Part shown: piece by piece, positions 15,449 through 24,111 of the stretch | How the letters are laid out: each line of letters opens with the position of its first letter | How positions within the stretch are numbered: position 1 is the stretch's first letter | Program-made: the position numbers and the translations under genes | The notes under the pieces: model-generated | The model's database searches: none | Told to the model about the DNA's origin: nothing | Seen by the model: the letters and a program-made list of their open reading frames with translations, nothing else | From: Phycisphaeraceae bacterium | GTDB taxonomy: Bacteria; Planctomycetota; Phycisphaerae; Phycisphaerales; Phycisphaeraceae | Assembly: GCA_020851735.1 (NCBI GenBank) | Contig: JADZCD010000013.1 | Span: 1-49,935 of the forward strand | Direction of reading: 5' to 3' | Length of the DNA: 49,935 nt

Positions 15449-17335
15449 ATGCCCAAACCCTTTTCCTCCAAACAGCGCTATCTAGAGGCCCGTCGCCAGG
15501 GCTATCCCAAGGAAGACGATCAGCCCAAGACCGGCAGCCCGCAAGCCAAGCCGGTCGACAAGCCGCGCCGCCGACGCTACCTGCGCCAATACGCCCGCTG
15601 GCTGCGCCCCTACGTCCCAAGCCTCTTGGGCATCTTCTTCCTCTCCCTGATCGGCGTGGCGGTCTCGCTCTCCAACCCCATCCTCTCCCAACGGATCATC
15701 GACCGCGCCGTCCTGCCTGCCGACTTGCCTTTCGATACCCGGGTCGAGCGCCTGGCCTATTACGGCATGGGCATGGCCATCCTCGCCTTAATCGGCCTGA
15801 CCGTCGAAATGACCCGCTCCTACTGGCGCAGCATGTTGGACGCCGGCCTGATCTTCCGCATCCGCCAGCGCCTGTTTGACCGCATGCTCAGCCTGCCCTT
15901 GACCGAACTGGCGGAAATGAAGACCGGCGGCATCGTCTCCCGCCTTTCGGGCGACCTGGACATGGCCACCAATCTCGTGGAGGTCGGGCTGCTGCGGCCG
16001 TCCGTCGCCACCGTCCAGGCCATCGCCGGCTTTGTCATCATCTTCATCTGGAACTGGCGCCTGGCCACCGGCCTGGCCATCATCCTGCCCATGCTCATGC
16101 TCCTGCACCTGCTCTACATCCGCAGGATCAGGCCTATCTATCGCTCCACCCGCGAGGACCGTTCCCGGATCGACGGCCGCGTCACCGAGACCTTCGGCGG
16201 CATCCGCGTGGTCCGGGCCTTCCGTCGCGAGCCGCGCGAAAACGTCGATTACGCCATGGGCCACCACACCGTCATCCGCAAATTCCTTCACGCCGAGCGC
16301 CTGGAACTGGCCGTCTCCACCGGCTGGCACCTGCTCATGCCGGCCGTGCTGATCACCATCCTCTGGTACGGCGGCTACCTGGTCGTCACCGGCCGGGCCA
16401 CCGTCGGCCAGCTTTTCGCCTTCCAGTGGTACCTCTTTCAGCTCATCGAACCGGTGCTCCGCATCGTCGAATCCATCAGCCAGACCCAGCGCTCCCTTTC
16501 CGCCATGGAAAGGGTTTTTGACGTCTTTGAAAAACCCATCGACAAGCCCGACGCCCCCGACGCCGTCGAGGCTCCCCGCAAAGTCGCCCGCGTGCAATTT
16601 AAGGGCGTCCATTTCGAGTATCGCCCCGAATTGCCCGTCATCCAGGCCTTTGACCTGGACGTCCCCGGCGGCGCGGTGGTCGCCTTGGTCGGACCCAGCG
16701 GCGCCGGCAAAACCACCATCACCGACCTGCTCGCCCGCTTCTACGACCCCACCGTCGGCGTCATCACCCTCAACGGCATCGACCTGCGGCGATTTAAGCT
16801 TCACTCCTACCGCAGCCTGCTGGCGGTGGTCCAGCAGGATGTCTTCCTCTTCGACGGCACCGTCCGCCAGAACATCGCCTATGGCCTGCGCGGCGCCACC
16901 GACGCCGCCATCCTCGACGCCGCCCAGCGCGCCAATGCCCACGTTTTCATCTCCCAGTTGCCCGAAAGCTACGACACCCTCATCGGCGAACGCGGCGTCA
17001 AGCTCTCCGGCGGGCAGCGCCAGCGTCTGTCCATCGCCCGCGCCATCCTGGCCGACCCCCAGATCCTCATCCTCGACGAAGCCACCAGCAACCTGGACAC
17101 CGAGAGCGAACAGCTCATCCAGTCCGCCCTGGCTGACCTCTATCGCAACCGCACCACCTTCGTCATCGCCCACCGCTTAAGCACCATCACCCATGCCGAC
17201 CTGATCGTGGTCATGGATCAGGGCAAGATCGTCGAGATCGGCAACCACGCCCAACTCATGGCCGCCGGCGGCATGTACCGCGACATGGTCGAACGGCAAA
17301 GGCAATTCACCCCTGAAGCGGCCTCCGCGGTTTGA
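15449..17335 (+). CDS. ABC transporter, fused permease and ATPase (MsbA-like exporter)
   Basis: A half-transporter of 628 residues that would work as a homodimer in the inner membrane. A basic 50-residue N-terminus precedes six membrane helices (about 55-340). The nucleotide domain shows Walker A GPSGAGKTT at 415-423, LSGGQRQRLSIARAI at about 519, Walker B ILILDEATS and switch His in FVIAHRLST. Such type IV exporters move lipids, lipid-linked sugars, peptides or drugs; the substrate cannot be decided. ATG 15449 is preferred over a GTG at 15431. It is separate from the second exporter at 31070, with which it shares architecture but not close identity. Confidence 0.92.
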   Translation: MPKPFSSKQRYLEARRQGYPKEDDQPKTGSPQAKPVDKPRRRRYLRQYARWLRPYVPSLLGIFFLSLIGVAVSLSNPILSQRIIDRAVLPADLPFDTRVERLAYYGMGMAILALIGLTVEMTRSYWRSMLDAGLIFRIRQRLFDRMLSLPLTELAEMKTGGIVSRLSGDLDMATNLVEVGLLRPSVATVQAIAGFVIIFIWNWRLATGLAIILPMLMLLHLLYIRRIRPIYRSTREDRSRIDGRVTETFGGIRVVRAFRREPRENVDYAMGHHTVIRKFLHAERLELAVSTGWHLLMPAVLITILWYGGYLVVTGRATVGQLFAFQWYLFQLIEPVLRIVESISQTQRSLSAMERVFDVFEKPIDKPDAPDAVEAPRKVARVQFKGVHFEYRPELPVIQAFDLDVPGGAVVALVGPSGAGKTTITDLLARFYDPTVGVITLNGIDLRRFKLHSYRSLLAVVQQDVFLFDGTVRQNIAYGLRGATDAAILDAAQRANAHVFISQLPESYDTLIGERGVKLSGGQRQRLSIARAILADPQILILDEATSNLDTESEQLIQSALADLYRNRTTFVIAHRLSTITHADLIVVMDQGKIVEIGNHAQLMAAGGMYRDMVERQRQFTPEAASAV

Positions 17336-17485
17336 GGAATTTCCCCTTAGCCTCGCCCTAACCAACGGCAGGGCAATCATGGGTATGATGTTGCCATCCT
17401 TCGGATCGCGGGCCGACGCATCAGGGCCTTTTTTCCTTCGTCCCCGCCTCTGGTTCTCACCCTCCAGGCCTTTTCGAGATTCGGC

Positions 17486-18913
17486 ATGGAACCAACGACC
17501 TGGCTACTTACTTCCCTGATCGTCCTCGCCGGCTTTTTCATGGCCTGGAACATCGGGGCCAATGATCTGACCAATTCCATGGGCGCCGCGGTCGGCTCCG
17601 GAGCCATGACCCTGCGCCGCGCGATCCTCCTGGCGGCGATCATGGAGTTCGCCGGCGCCTTCTTCGCCGGGTCCACCGTCACCGAAACCATGCCCAACCG
17701 CATCATCGACCCCACCCTGTTTCAGCAGGTTCCGCAGGTGCTGGTCCTGGGCATGATCGCCTCCCTGCTGGGCGCCGCCGTCTGGCTCACGGTCGCCACG
17801 TACTGCGGCTGGCCGGTCTCCACCACCCACTCGATCATCAGTGCCGTGGCCGGCTTCGGCTTAATCTACGGCGGCATGGACGCCCTCTATGGGTACATGC
17901 TCAAGGAAATCCTCTTCTGCTGGATACTCTCTCCCCTGCTGGCCGGATGCCTGGCCTTCGCCCTCTATCACCTGCTGGTCCGATCCATCCTGCACCGGCC
18001 CAATCCCGTCCTGGCCTCCCAGCACCTGGTCCCTCCCTTGGTTCTCGTGGTCGTTTTCACCATGGTCCTCTACCTCGCCCTGCGCGCCTTGGGCAACCTT
18101 AATCTGAATCTGCAAATCCTCCCCGCCTCCATCATCGCCCTGCTCATCAGCCTTCTGGCCGCCGCGGTCGCGCGCCATTACGTGCGCCGCATCCGGACCA
18201 GTCCAGCCGATCTGGCCGCTTTCCATCAGGCCTACCTTGCCCGCAATCTGGACAAGGCCCGACAGATCTTCAGCCAGGTCGAACTCTTCACCCAGGGCTC
18301 CGCCAAGGATCACGCCGCCCGCCTTCTAACCGACGTGACTCAACTCCGTCAGGCCGCCCTCCCCACCTCTGCTCCCGCAGCCTTGACCGACCATTGCGCG
18401 CCGGTGGAAACCATCTTCTCCCACCTGCTGATCTTCTGCGCCTGCTTCGTGTCCTTCAGCCATGGCGCTCACAATGTCGCCAATGCCGCCGGCCCCCTGG
18501 CCTCCGCCCTTCACATCCTCCGCAGCGGTCAGGTGACGCCCACGACCCTGATTCCCCCCTGGGCCCTGGCTCTGGGCGGCCTGGGCATTGTTGTCGGCCT
18601 GGCCACTTGGGGCTGGCGCGTGGTCGAGACCGTCGGCCGTCGCATCACCGTGCTTACTCCCACCCGCGCCTTTTGCGCCCAGTTCGCCGCCGCCGCCACC
18701 ATCGTCCTGGCCTATAAACTTAATTGGTTCATCTCCAGCACCCATACCGTCGTCGGCGCCATCGTCGGCGCTGGCCTGGCCCGTGGTTTTGCCGCCCTTC
18801 ATTTCAACATGACGCGCGACATCCTGGTTTCCTGGATGGTCACCCTGCCGGCCTGCACGGGCCTGTCCATCTTTTTTTTCTATGCCCTAAGAGCCATGTT
18901 CATGTCCGCTTAA
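17486..18913 (+). CDS. pit: Inorganic phosphate transporter, PiT family
   Basis: A 475-residue membrane permease that takes up phosphate (as a metal-phosphate complex) with H+ or Na+. Both halves carry the duplicated PiT signature: MAWNIGANDLTNSMG near the N-terminus and SFSHGAHNVANAAGPLA in the second half, with CGWPVSTTHSIISA and WFISSTHTVVGAIVG as the paired second repeats. A cytoplasmic loop of about 90 residues separates the halves. TATGAT at 17384-17389 could be a -10 box. It is 34 nt upstream of a PhoR-like histidine kinase, so phosphate transport and sensing are probably co-expressed. Confidence 0.95.
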   Translation: MEPTTWLLTSLIVLAGFFMAWNIGANDLTNSMGAAVGSGAMTLRRAILLAAIMEFAGAFFAGSTVTETMPNRIIDPTLFQQVPQVLVLGMIASLLGAAVWLTVATYCGWPVSTTHSIISAVAGFGLIYGGMDALYGYMLKEILFCWILSPLLAGCLAFALYHLLVRSILHRPNPVLASQHLVPPLVLVVVFTMVLYLALRALGNLNLNLQILPASIIALLISLLAAAVARHYVRRIRTSPADLAAFHQAYLARNLDKARQIFSQVELFTQGSAKDHAARLLTDVTQLRQAALPTSAPAALTDHCAPVETIFSHLLIFCACFVSFSHGAHNVANAAGPLASALHILRSGQVTPTTLIPPWALALGGLGIVVGLATWGWRVVETVGRRITVLTPTRAFCAQFAAAATIVLAYKLNWFISSTHTVVGAIVGAGLARGFAALHFNMTRDILVSWMVTLPACTGLSIFFFYALRAMFMSA

Positions 18914-18947
18914 TGCCCCGCGACCCTGACCTGCCCTTGGTTCTCCT

Positions 18948-20321
18948 ATGAATCCCACCACCATCCAACCCGTTAGCTGGGCCGTCCTCATCGGGCTTTC
19001 TCTGCTCTTTGTCGTGATCCTCACCCTCCTGTTGATCTTTCATCAGGGCCTGCGCCGCCTGCGCGAAGGGGCCGATCGCTTGGCCCGCGGCGACCTTCGC
19101 CAACGCCTGCACATCCAAAGCCCCCTGCCCATCGGCGAGGTCGCCTCCGCCCTCAATCGCATGGCCGACCAGCTTGAAGAGCGCCTCAATTCCCTCGCCC
19201 AGCAGCGCAACGAGCTGGACGCCGTCCTGGCCAGCATGGTCGAGGGCGTCCTGGCCGTCGACCAGGACGACCGCCTGCTGTCGATCAATCCCGCCGGCGC
19301 CCGCGTGCTGGGCATCGACCCCCGCTGGGCCTTGGGCCGCAGCTTCCAGGAATTCATCCGCCACCGCGCCCTCCAACGCTTCTTTGAAACCGCCCTGCAG
19401 AGCGATTCGCCCATCCAGGCCAACGTCACCATTCCGCCTTCTCCTGCCTTTCCCGCCGCCGTGCCCCAGGCCGCTGTCACTGAGCCTCCCGCGCCTGCCG
19501 CGCCGCCTCTGCCCGACCGCGTGCTTCAGGCCCAAGGGGCCGCCCTGCGCGACGCCATGGGCCGGCGCATCGGCGCCCTGGTCGTTCTGCACGACATCAC
19601 CCGCCTCCAGCAGCTGGAAAACATCCAGCGCCAGTTCGTCGCCAACGTCTCCCACGAATTACGCACACCCATCGCCGCCATCAAGGCCGCCCTGGAGACC
19701 ATCCTCGACGGCGATCCCTCTTCCCCCCAGGATCAGCAGCATTTTCTGCAGATCGCTTCCCGCCAGGCCAACCGCCTGGAAGCCATCATCGAGGACCTCT
19801 TAAGCCTCTCCCGCCTGGAGCAGGACCTCGAGGCCGGCCGCATCGAATTGCACTTCGCTTCCCTGCACGCCGTTCTCTCTTCCGCCGCGGAAACCTGCCT
19901 TGTCCGCGCCCAGAACAAGAAAATCCAGATTCTTCTGACCTGCCCCACCGACTTCCAGGCCTCGGCCAATCCTCAGCTCCTCGAGCAAGCCGTCGTCAAT
20001 CTCCTGGACAACGCCATCAAATACAGCCCCGACAGCAGCACTGTCCAGCTCTCCGCCCAGCGCTTCAGCGGCGAGATGGTCATCGCCGTCAGCGACGAAG
20101 GCCCGGGCATCGACGCCGAGCACCTGCCCCGCCTTTTCGATCGTTTCTATCGCACCGACAAGGCCCGCAGCCGCGCCGTCGGCGGCACCGGCCTGGGCCT
20201 GGCCATCGTCAAGCACATCGCCCAGGCCCACAGCGGGCACGTCTCCGTGGATAGCACGCCCGGCCAAGGCAGCACCTTCCGCATCCACCTGCCCGCGCCC
20301 AGCCCCTCCGCCTCCCTGTAA
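18948..20321 (+). CDS. Sensor histidine kinase, PhoR-like (HAMP-PAS-HisKA-HATPase)
   Basis: A 457-residue membrane kinase. One N-terminal helix (about 12-32), then a HAMP linker (LREGADRLARGDLRQRL), a PAS domain (VLASMVEGVLAVDQDDRLL), and a Pro/Ala-rich interruption around residues 160-190. The HisKA domain has VSHELRTP with phospho-acceptor H236. The ATPase lobe shows the N box LLDNAIKYSP, DEGPGID, FDRFYRTDKARSR and GGTGLGLAIVKHI. There is no periplasmic sensor domain, like PhoR, which senses through its partner transporter. The pit gene directly upstream supports a phosphate link; the response regulator is not in the window. Confidence 0.92.
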   Translation: MNPTTIQPVSWAVLIGLSLLFVVILTLLLIFHQGLRRLREGADRLARGDLRQRLHIQSPLPIGEVASALNRMADQLEERLNSLAQQRNELDAVLASMVEGVLAVDQDDRLLSINPAGARVLGIDPRWALGRSFQEFIRHRALQRFFETALQSDSPIQANVTIPPSPAFPAAVPQAAVTEPPAPAAPPLPDRVLQAQGAALRDAMGRRIGALVVLHDITRLQQLENIQRQFVANVSHELRTPIAAIKAALETILDGDPSSPQDQQHFLQIASRQANRLEAIIEDLLSLSRLEQDLEAGRIELHFASLHAVLSSAAETCLVRAQNKKIQILLTCPTDFQASANPQLLEQAVVNLLDNAIKYSPDSSTVQLSAQRFSGEMVIAVSDEGPGIDAEHLPRLFDRFYRTDKARSRAVGGTGLGLAIVKHIAQAHSGHVSVDSTPGQGSTFRIHLPAPSPSASL

Positions 20322-20449
20322 GCGTTCGGCCCCATGTTTCTGGCTCTGCTTGTCCTGTGACCAAAGGTTGGAGACGCTCCGCCTTGGCGTTTTTCCTCGA
20401 ACTTCGCTACAACCTTTGCGGTGGTTTTTTTCTTCCTGGAGTTTTGGTC

Positions 20450-21328
20450 ATGCAGATTGACGTGCTGGCGGATTACAACTGCGTCTGCGGCGAGAATCCT
20501 CTCTGGCATCCGTCGGAAAAGCGGGTCTACTGGACGGACATCGATACCGGGCGCCTCTTCTGGTACGAACCAGCCACCGGCAAAAGCGAAATCTGCTGGT
20601 CGGACCCTAAGCGCAAAGTCGGCGGCTTTACCATCCAGGCGGACGGCTCGATTCTGCTCTTCATGGATCGCGGCACCGTGGCCGTTTTCCGCGACGGCCG
20701 CTTAACCCCCCTGCTCCCGGAAATTCCCCGCGAAGTCGACAACCGCTTTAACGACGTCATCGCCGACCCCAAGGGCCGCGTCTTCGCCGGCGTGATGTCC
20801 TCTTCCGTCGGCAAGGGCCAGCTCTACCGCATCGACCCGGACCTTTCCTACCAGGTCGTGCAAACCGAAGTCGGCTGCTCCAACGGCATGGGCTTTACCC
20901 AGGACCTAAAACACATGTACTACACCGATTCCTGGCCGCACGAAATCTACGCCTACGATTTCGACGCCGCCACCGGCTCGATCGCCAATCGCCGCACCAT
21001 CGTCGCCAAGCCCAGCACCCCCGACACCTGCGATGGCATGACCCTCGACCATCAGGGCAATCTCTGGTCCGCCTGGTGGGGCGCCGGTTACGTCCGCCAG
21101 TTCAATCCTCAGGGCCAGGAACTTCAAGCCATCAAACTCCCCGCCACCCGCATCAGCTCCTGCGTCTTCGGCGGCGACGACCTGGCCGATCTGTACCTGA
21201 CCACCGCGATGGCCGACAAAAAATACGAAAACGACGGCGCCCTCCTCCGCATCCGCGGCCTAACCGCCCCCGACGGCAAGACGCTCCTCCACGGCCTGCC
21301 CGAATACCGCTCCTGCATCGGCATGTGA
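20450..21328 (+). CDS. SMP-30/gluconolactonase/LRE family protein
   Basis: A 292-residue six-bladed beta-propeller lactonase. Metal-site residues are in place: Glu in GENPLWHP near residue 16, Asn in RFNDVIADPKG, the NGMGFTQDLKHMYYTDS segment and Asp in CDGMTLDHQGNLW. Family members hydrolyse sugar lactones such as glucono- or xylonolactone in oxidative sugar pathways. No signal peptide, so cytoplasmic. TGGAG lies 9 nt before the ATG at 20450, which fixes the start; an upstream in-frame extension to about 20357 is not supported. It stands alone. Confidence 0.92.
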   Translation: MQIDVLADYNCVCGENPLWHPSEKRVYWTDIDTGRLFWYEPATGKSEICWSDPKRKVGGFTIQADGSILLFMDRGTVAVFRDGRLTPLLPEIPREVDNRFNDVIADPKGRVFAGVMSSSVGKGQLYRIDPDLSYQVVQTEVGCSNGMGFTQDLKHMYYTDSWPHEIYAYDFDAATGSIANRRTIVAKPSTPDTCDGMTLDHQGNLWSAWWGAGYVRQFNPQGQELQAIKLPATRISSCVFGGDDLADLYLTTAMADKKYENDGALLRIRGLTAPDGKTLLHGLPEYRSCIGM

Positions 21329-21365
21329 GGCGGGAGTTGGGAAAAGGCAGAATGATTTCGGCCGA

Positions 21366-21393
21366 ACAGCCCCGCATGGAAATGCGGGGCCGG
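21366..21393. repeat. REP-like hairpin, copy 1 of a 28-nt element
   Basis: A 9-bp stem GCCCCGCAT/ATGCGGGGC with loop GGAA. An exact inverted copy of the whole 28 nt lies at 49785-49812. Not followed by a T tract, so not a simple terminator. Confidence 0.85.
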
Positions 21394-21412
21394 CATCAGA
21401 AAACAGGATCAG

Positions 21413-21481
21413 CCCCCGGCTCTGCCGGGGGGTACTTCACGAGAATGCTTGCGGCCGAATTGTTCCGTGGGGTAGCCCCAC
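21413..21481. repeat. Two further intergenic hairpins after the SMP-30 gene
   Basis: CCCCCGGC-TCT-GCCGGGGG (21413-21431) and GTGGGG-TAG-CCCCAC (21467-21481). With the hairpin at 21366 they make a three-hairpin cluster between convergent genes. Neither has a T run. Probably REP-like or transcription-blocking structures. Confidence 0.6.
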
Positions 21482-21525
21482 AGGGATGAACGTTATGCAG
21501 CGACCAAAGACGTTTAAACATTTGG

Positions 21526-21614
21526 CCGCAGATAAACGCTGATGAACACTAGGAAAAATAAGAGTTTTTGAATCAAGACCGCGTTTATCTGCGTTTATCT
21601 GCGTTTATCTGCGG
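21526..21614. repeat. Inverted-repeat element with three tandem GCGTTTATCT units
   Basis: CCGCAGATAAACGC (21526-21539) pairs with GCGTTTATCTGCGG (21601-21614). The right arm is preceded by two more GCGTTTATCT copies (21581-21600). Repeats of the kind CTGCGTTTATCTGCGG are scattered in many planctomycete and related genomes (from memory). The AT-rich centre carries no gene. Confidence 0.75.
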
Positions 21615-21696
21615 CTATTTGAAATTCTGACCTGAAGTTATCGTGATGACGCACCGCGTTATTCCAGGTGGCGCCAGGGACAGTGCTGTTCCCCAT

Positions 21697-22524
21697 TCAC
21701 TTCGCCAACACCCGTTTTCCTTCGACAATCAAATCCTTCAGCCGGGCCGTTCCCGACGCACTGACCGCGATCACCGCGTACACGTCCCGCCCCGCCCGCA
21801 AGCGGCTCTCAATGTCCAGGCCCGAGCCTTCCTTCACATACAAAGCGTCGATGCCGTAGTGCATCGTGAGGACCACAGCCTTATCCTCCACCCATCCATC
21901 TTCCCCCCAATGACCTCGTTCGCCTCGGCGCACCAATCCCTTTAGATTCACCGCTCCCTCCACCGGCTCGTCGCTGACGCTCACGGCCACATATTCCTTA
22001 TCCACGCCTTCGACCTGGCACGCCTTTTCCTCCAACTGCACGTAAAGCGTCCTGTCACGCAGCGCGTCAATGCCATGGTGATCGTAGGAGTAGTCCTGTT
22101 TCTTCTCCTCGGGCGCCGGCAACCATTCCCCCACCACCTTCACCTTTACGGCCGGCGGAGGCTGCCAACGCCAAGGGCGCGTCGGGGTCGTCGTGGCTTC
22201 CGCCTCCTGCGTCGCGGCTGACTCGTCCGTCCCCGCGCTGGGCAGCGCTGCGGCCGGGGTGCCTTCCGTCGGACTCTCTTCCGCCACAGGTTTCGATGCG
22301 GCGGTCTGGGCCACTTCTTTGGGATCCTCGATCAACAACCGCGACATCTGGTAATCCAGAATCACATAATCCCCCCGGAACAAGTCCCGCGGATCCACCG
22401 GGCGCACCACCCGAATATTGATCTCCTGCCCATACCAGAGCGGCCAGGCATAGATCACCAGCATCACCGCCAGAATCGCCAGACAGATCACCCCGCCGGC
22501 GAATGCCATAAAAGCCTTAAACAT
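21697..22524 (-). CDS. GDYXXLXY domain membrane-anchored protein
   Basis: A 275-residue protein with one N-terminal helix (about 8-28) and the name-giving GDYVILDY motif at about residue 51, followed by PVDPRDLFRG context typical of the family. A Pro/Thr/Glu-rich region at about 70-115 has no conserved look. The C-terminal YVAVSVSD and GIDALYVKEGSGLDIE complete the family pattern. These proteins are commonly encoded beside DUF2157 or DUF4401 membrane proteins, as here: the start overlaps the end of the DUF2157 gene by 8 nt, so the two are translationally linked. Function unknown; possibly a membrane complex. Confidence 0.88.
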   Translation of the reverse strand: MFKAFMAFAGGVICLAILAVMLVIYAWPLWYGQEINIRVVRPVDPRDLFRGDYVILDYQMSRLLIEDPKEVAQTAASKPVAEESPTEGTPAAALPSAGTDESAATQEAEATTTPTRPWRWQPPPAVKVKVVGEWLPAPEEKKQDYSYDHHGIDALRDRTLYVQLEEKACQVEGVDKEYVAVSVSDEPVEGAVNLKGLVRRGERGHWGEDGWVEDKAVVLTMHYGIDALYVKEGSGLDIESRLRAGRDVYAVIAVSASGTARLKDLIVEGKRVLAK

Positions 22525-23908
22525 GGATCACCTCCCGATCGCGTTTGAGAATGGCATTGCGCTTCCGCCAAACCCACGCCGTGCCCAGCAGCACCGCCCC
22601 CGCCATGAATAACAGGATGGCCGACGACACCATGTCCCCGATCAGGTCCACCCACCGGATCAGCACAAGTATCAGCAGATACAGCACCCCCGCGAAGAAA
22701 CTGATCCCCCGATCCAGCCGCACGCCCCGCACGATCAGCCAGATGGCCGTCAACAGCATCAAACCGCTGTATAAAATCGCCAGTCCCATGCGCCAGCCCT
22801 TATCACCCATCCAGATATTCCATGACGCCAACAGATCATTCCTCGCCGCCAGCTCCATCCCGAACAGGATCGCCTGCACAACTCCCGCCAGCAGCACCGG
22901 CCAGTCTTTGCGCAATCGTTCCAGCCCGCCGACGGCAAATCCCCACCACGTCACTGCCGCCAGCAGCGTCCCCGCGACCAGCGGCCCCCACAATTGCGGA
23001 GTGTAATAGCGGTAGTAGTGGTAATCGCCGTGACGATGAAATACCTCAAAGCTCGGCCCAATCAGCGCTCCCAGCAGCGCCAGCACGCCGATCAACTGCC
23101 AGCTCCGCACCCGCTGGTTCTCCTCCCCCCAGATGACCCCCACTCCAAAATAGGCACACCCTAAGAGCCCCATCAGATAGGACACGTCCTTGCCCAGATG
23201 CCAGCACGACCCCGCCACCATCATCAGCCAGAACGCCAGACTCAATTCCACCAGCAACGTCATCACCGCCGCCCGCAACCTCAAAGTCAGCAGCAGCGCC
23301 GCGGCCGCGAAGATCAGGTACTGGTAATTGGGCCTCTGAAAATCCCCCGTCTCCATCCCCGTCCACACCGTCATCAAGACCACCGCCGCCATGCCGTTGA
23401 GCCTGGATCCCACCAGCCACGCCACCGCCAGCGTGCCGATCATCCACCACATGATGCCGTCGGGATAGTGCGCTTCAATGTGAAATATCTGGGCCAGCAG
23501 CCAGATCGCGTTGCCGAACAGCAGCGTGCCCGCCAACGCCAGCAATTCGCCCCACAGGTTCGATCCCCGCCCATACGCCGCCACCGACGCCAAAAACGCC
23601 GCCGCCACGGCTGCGAAAATCCCCGACACCTTGGCGATCCGTGGAATCTGGTCCCAGTTGTGGCTGATTAAGAGCAGCACCCCCACGGCGAACATCAGAA
23701 TCGCCACCGCGCACAGGGCCATGAACGCCCGCTTGTTGCGCTTGCGCAGCAGTTCCTCGATCGACTCATACTGCCCTAAGATCGCCTGCCCCTGCCCTTC
23801 GGCGATCAGCGCCCCTTGAACCCACAGCTTCACCTGCGTCTGCAGCCATTGGATCTGCGTCAGTTTCCCCTGCGCCTGCCCTGAGGAGTCGGCTTTTTTC
23901 GCACCCAT
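22517..23908 (-). CDS. DUF2157 domain polytopic membrane protein
   Basis: A 463-residue protein of about 12 membrane helices. Before them, residues about 15-55 form a soluble helix segment (WLQTQVKLWVQGALIAEGQG, truncated) that is the start of DUF2157. The first helix pair contains LLLISHNWDQIPRIAKV, typical of the family. ATG 23908 is fixed by GGGAGGATCC about 10 nt upstream. It is the first gene of a pair with the GDYXXLXY protein. It follows the HlyD gene after about 200 nt on the same strand, so the four genes may share transcription. No biochemical role is established for the family. Confidence 0.87.
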   Translation of the reverse strand: MGAKKADSSGQAQGKLTQIQWLQTQVKLWVQGALIAEGQGQAILGQYESIEELLRKRNKRAFMALCAVAILMFAVGVLLLISHNWDQIPRIAKVSGIFAAVAAAFLASVAAYGRGSNLWGELLALAGTLLFGNAIWLLAQIFHIEAHYPDGIMWWMIGTLAVAWLVGSRLNGMAAVVLMTVWTGMETGDFQRPNYQYLIFAAAALLLTLRLRAAVMTLLVELSLAFWLMMVAGSCWHLGKDVSYLMGLLGCAYFGVGVIWGEENQRVRSWQLIGVLALLGALIGPSFEVFHRHGDYHYYRYYTPQLWGPLVAGTLLAAVTWWGFAVGGLERLRKDWPVLLAGVVQAILFGMELAARNDLLASWNIWMGDKGWRMGLAILYSGLMLLTAIWLIVRGVRLDRGISFFAGVLYLLILVLIRWVDLIGDMVSSAILLFMAGAVLLGTAWVWRKRNAILKRDREVIHV

Positions 23909-24111
23909 GCCTTGGATCCTCCCAGACGGTGAATGGTCAAAGCCAGGCCAACGAAATGATGGCCCATACCATACCCCGCCCGGCCCGCGCGTGGCAACAA
24001 CCCTTCGCCGGAGCCCACCGCGACGCAGCGCAGCCCGCCCGCGTGGCCGCTCAGCCATCACCGTGTTTTTCAGCTGGATGCGTCCCCGCCCAGCGCCCGG
24101 CCGGATCGCCT
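23909..24111. other. Intergenic gap between HlyD-like and DUF2157 genes
   Basis: About 200 nt, GC-rich. Contains the Shine-Dalgarno of the DUF2157 gene at its end; no clear terminator or gene seen. Confidence 0.4.

Noticed and set aside
15788..17173. 461-codon minus-strand frame across the ABC exporter
   Set aside because: Antisense shadow of a gene with clear Walker motifs; no recognisable domain or start signal.
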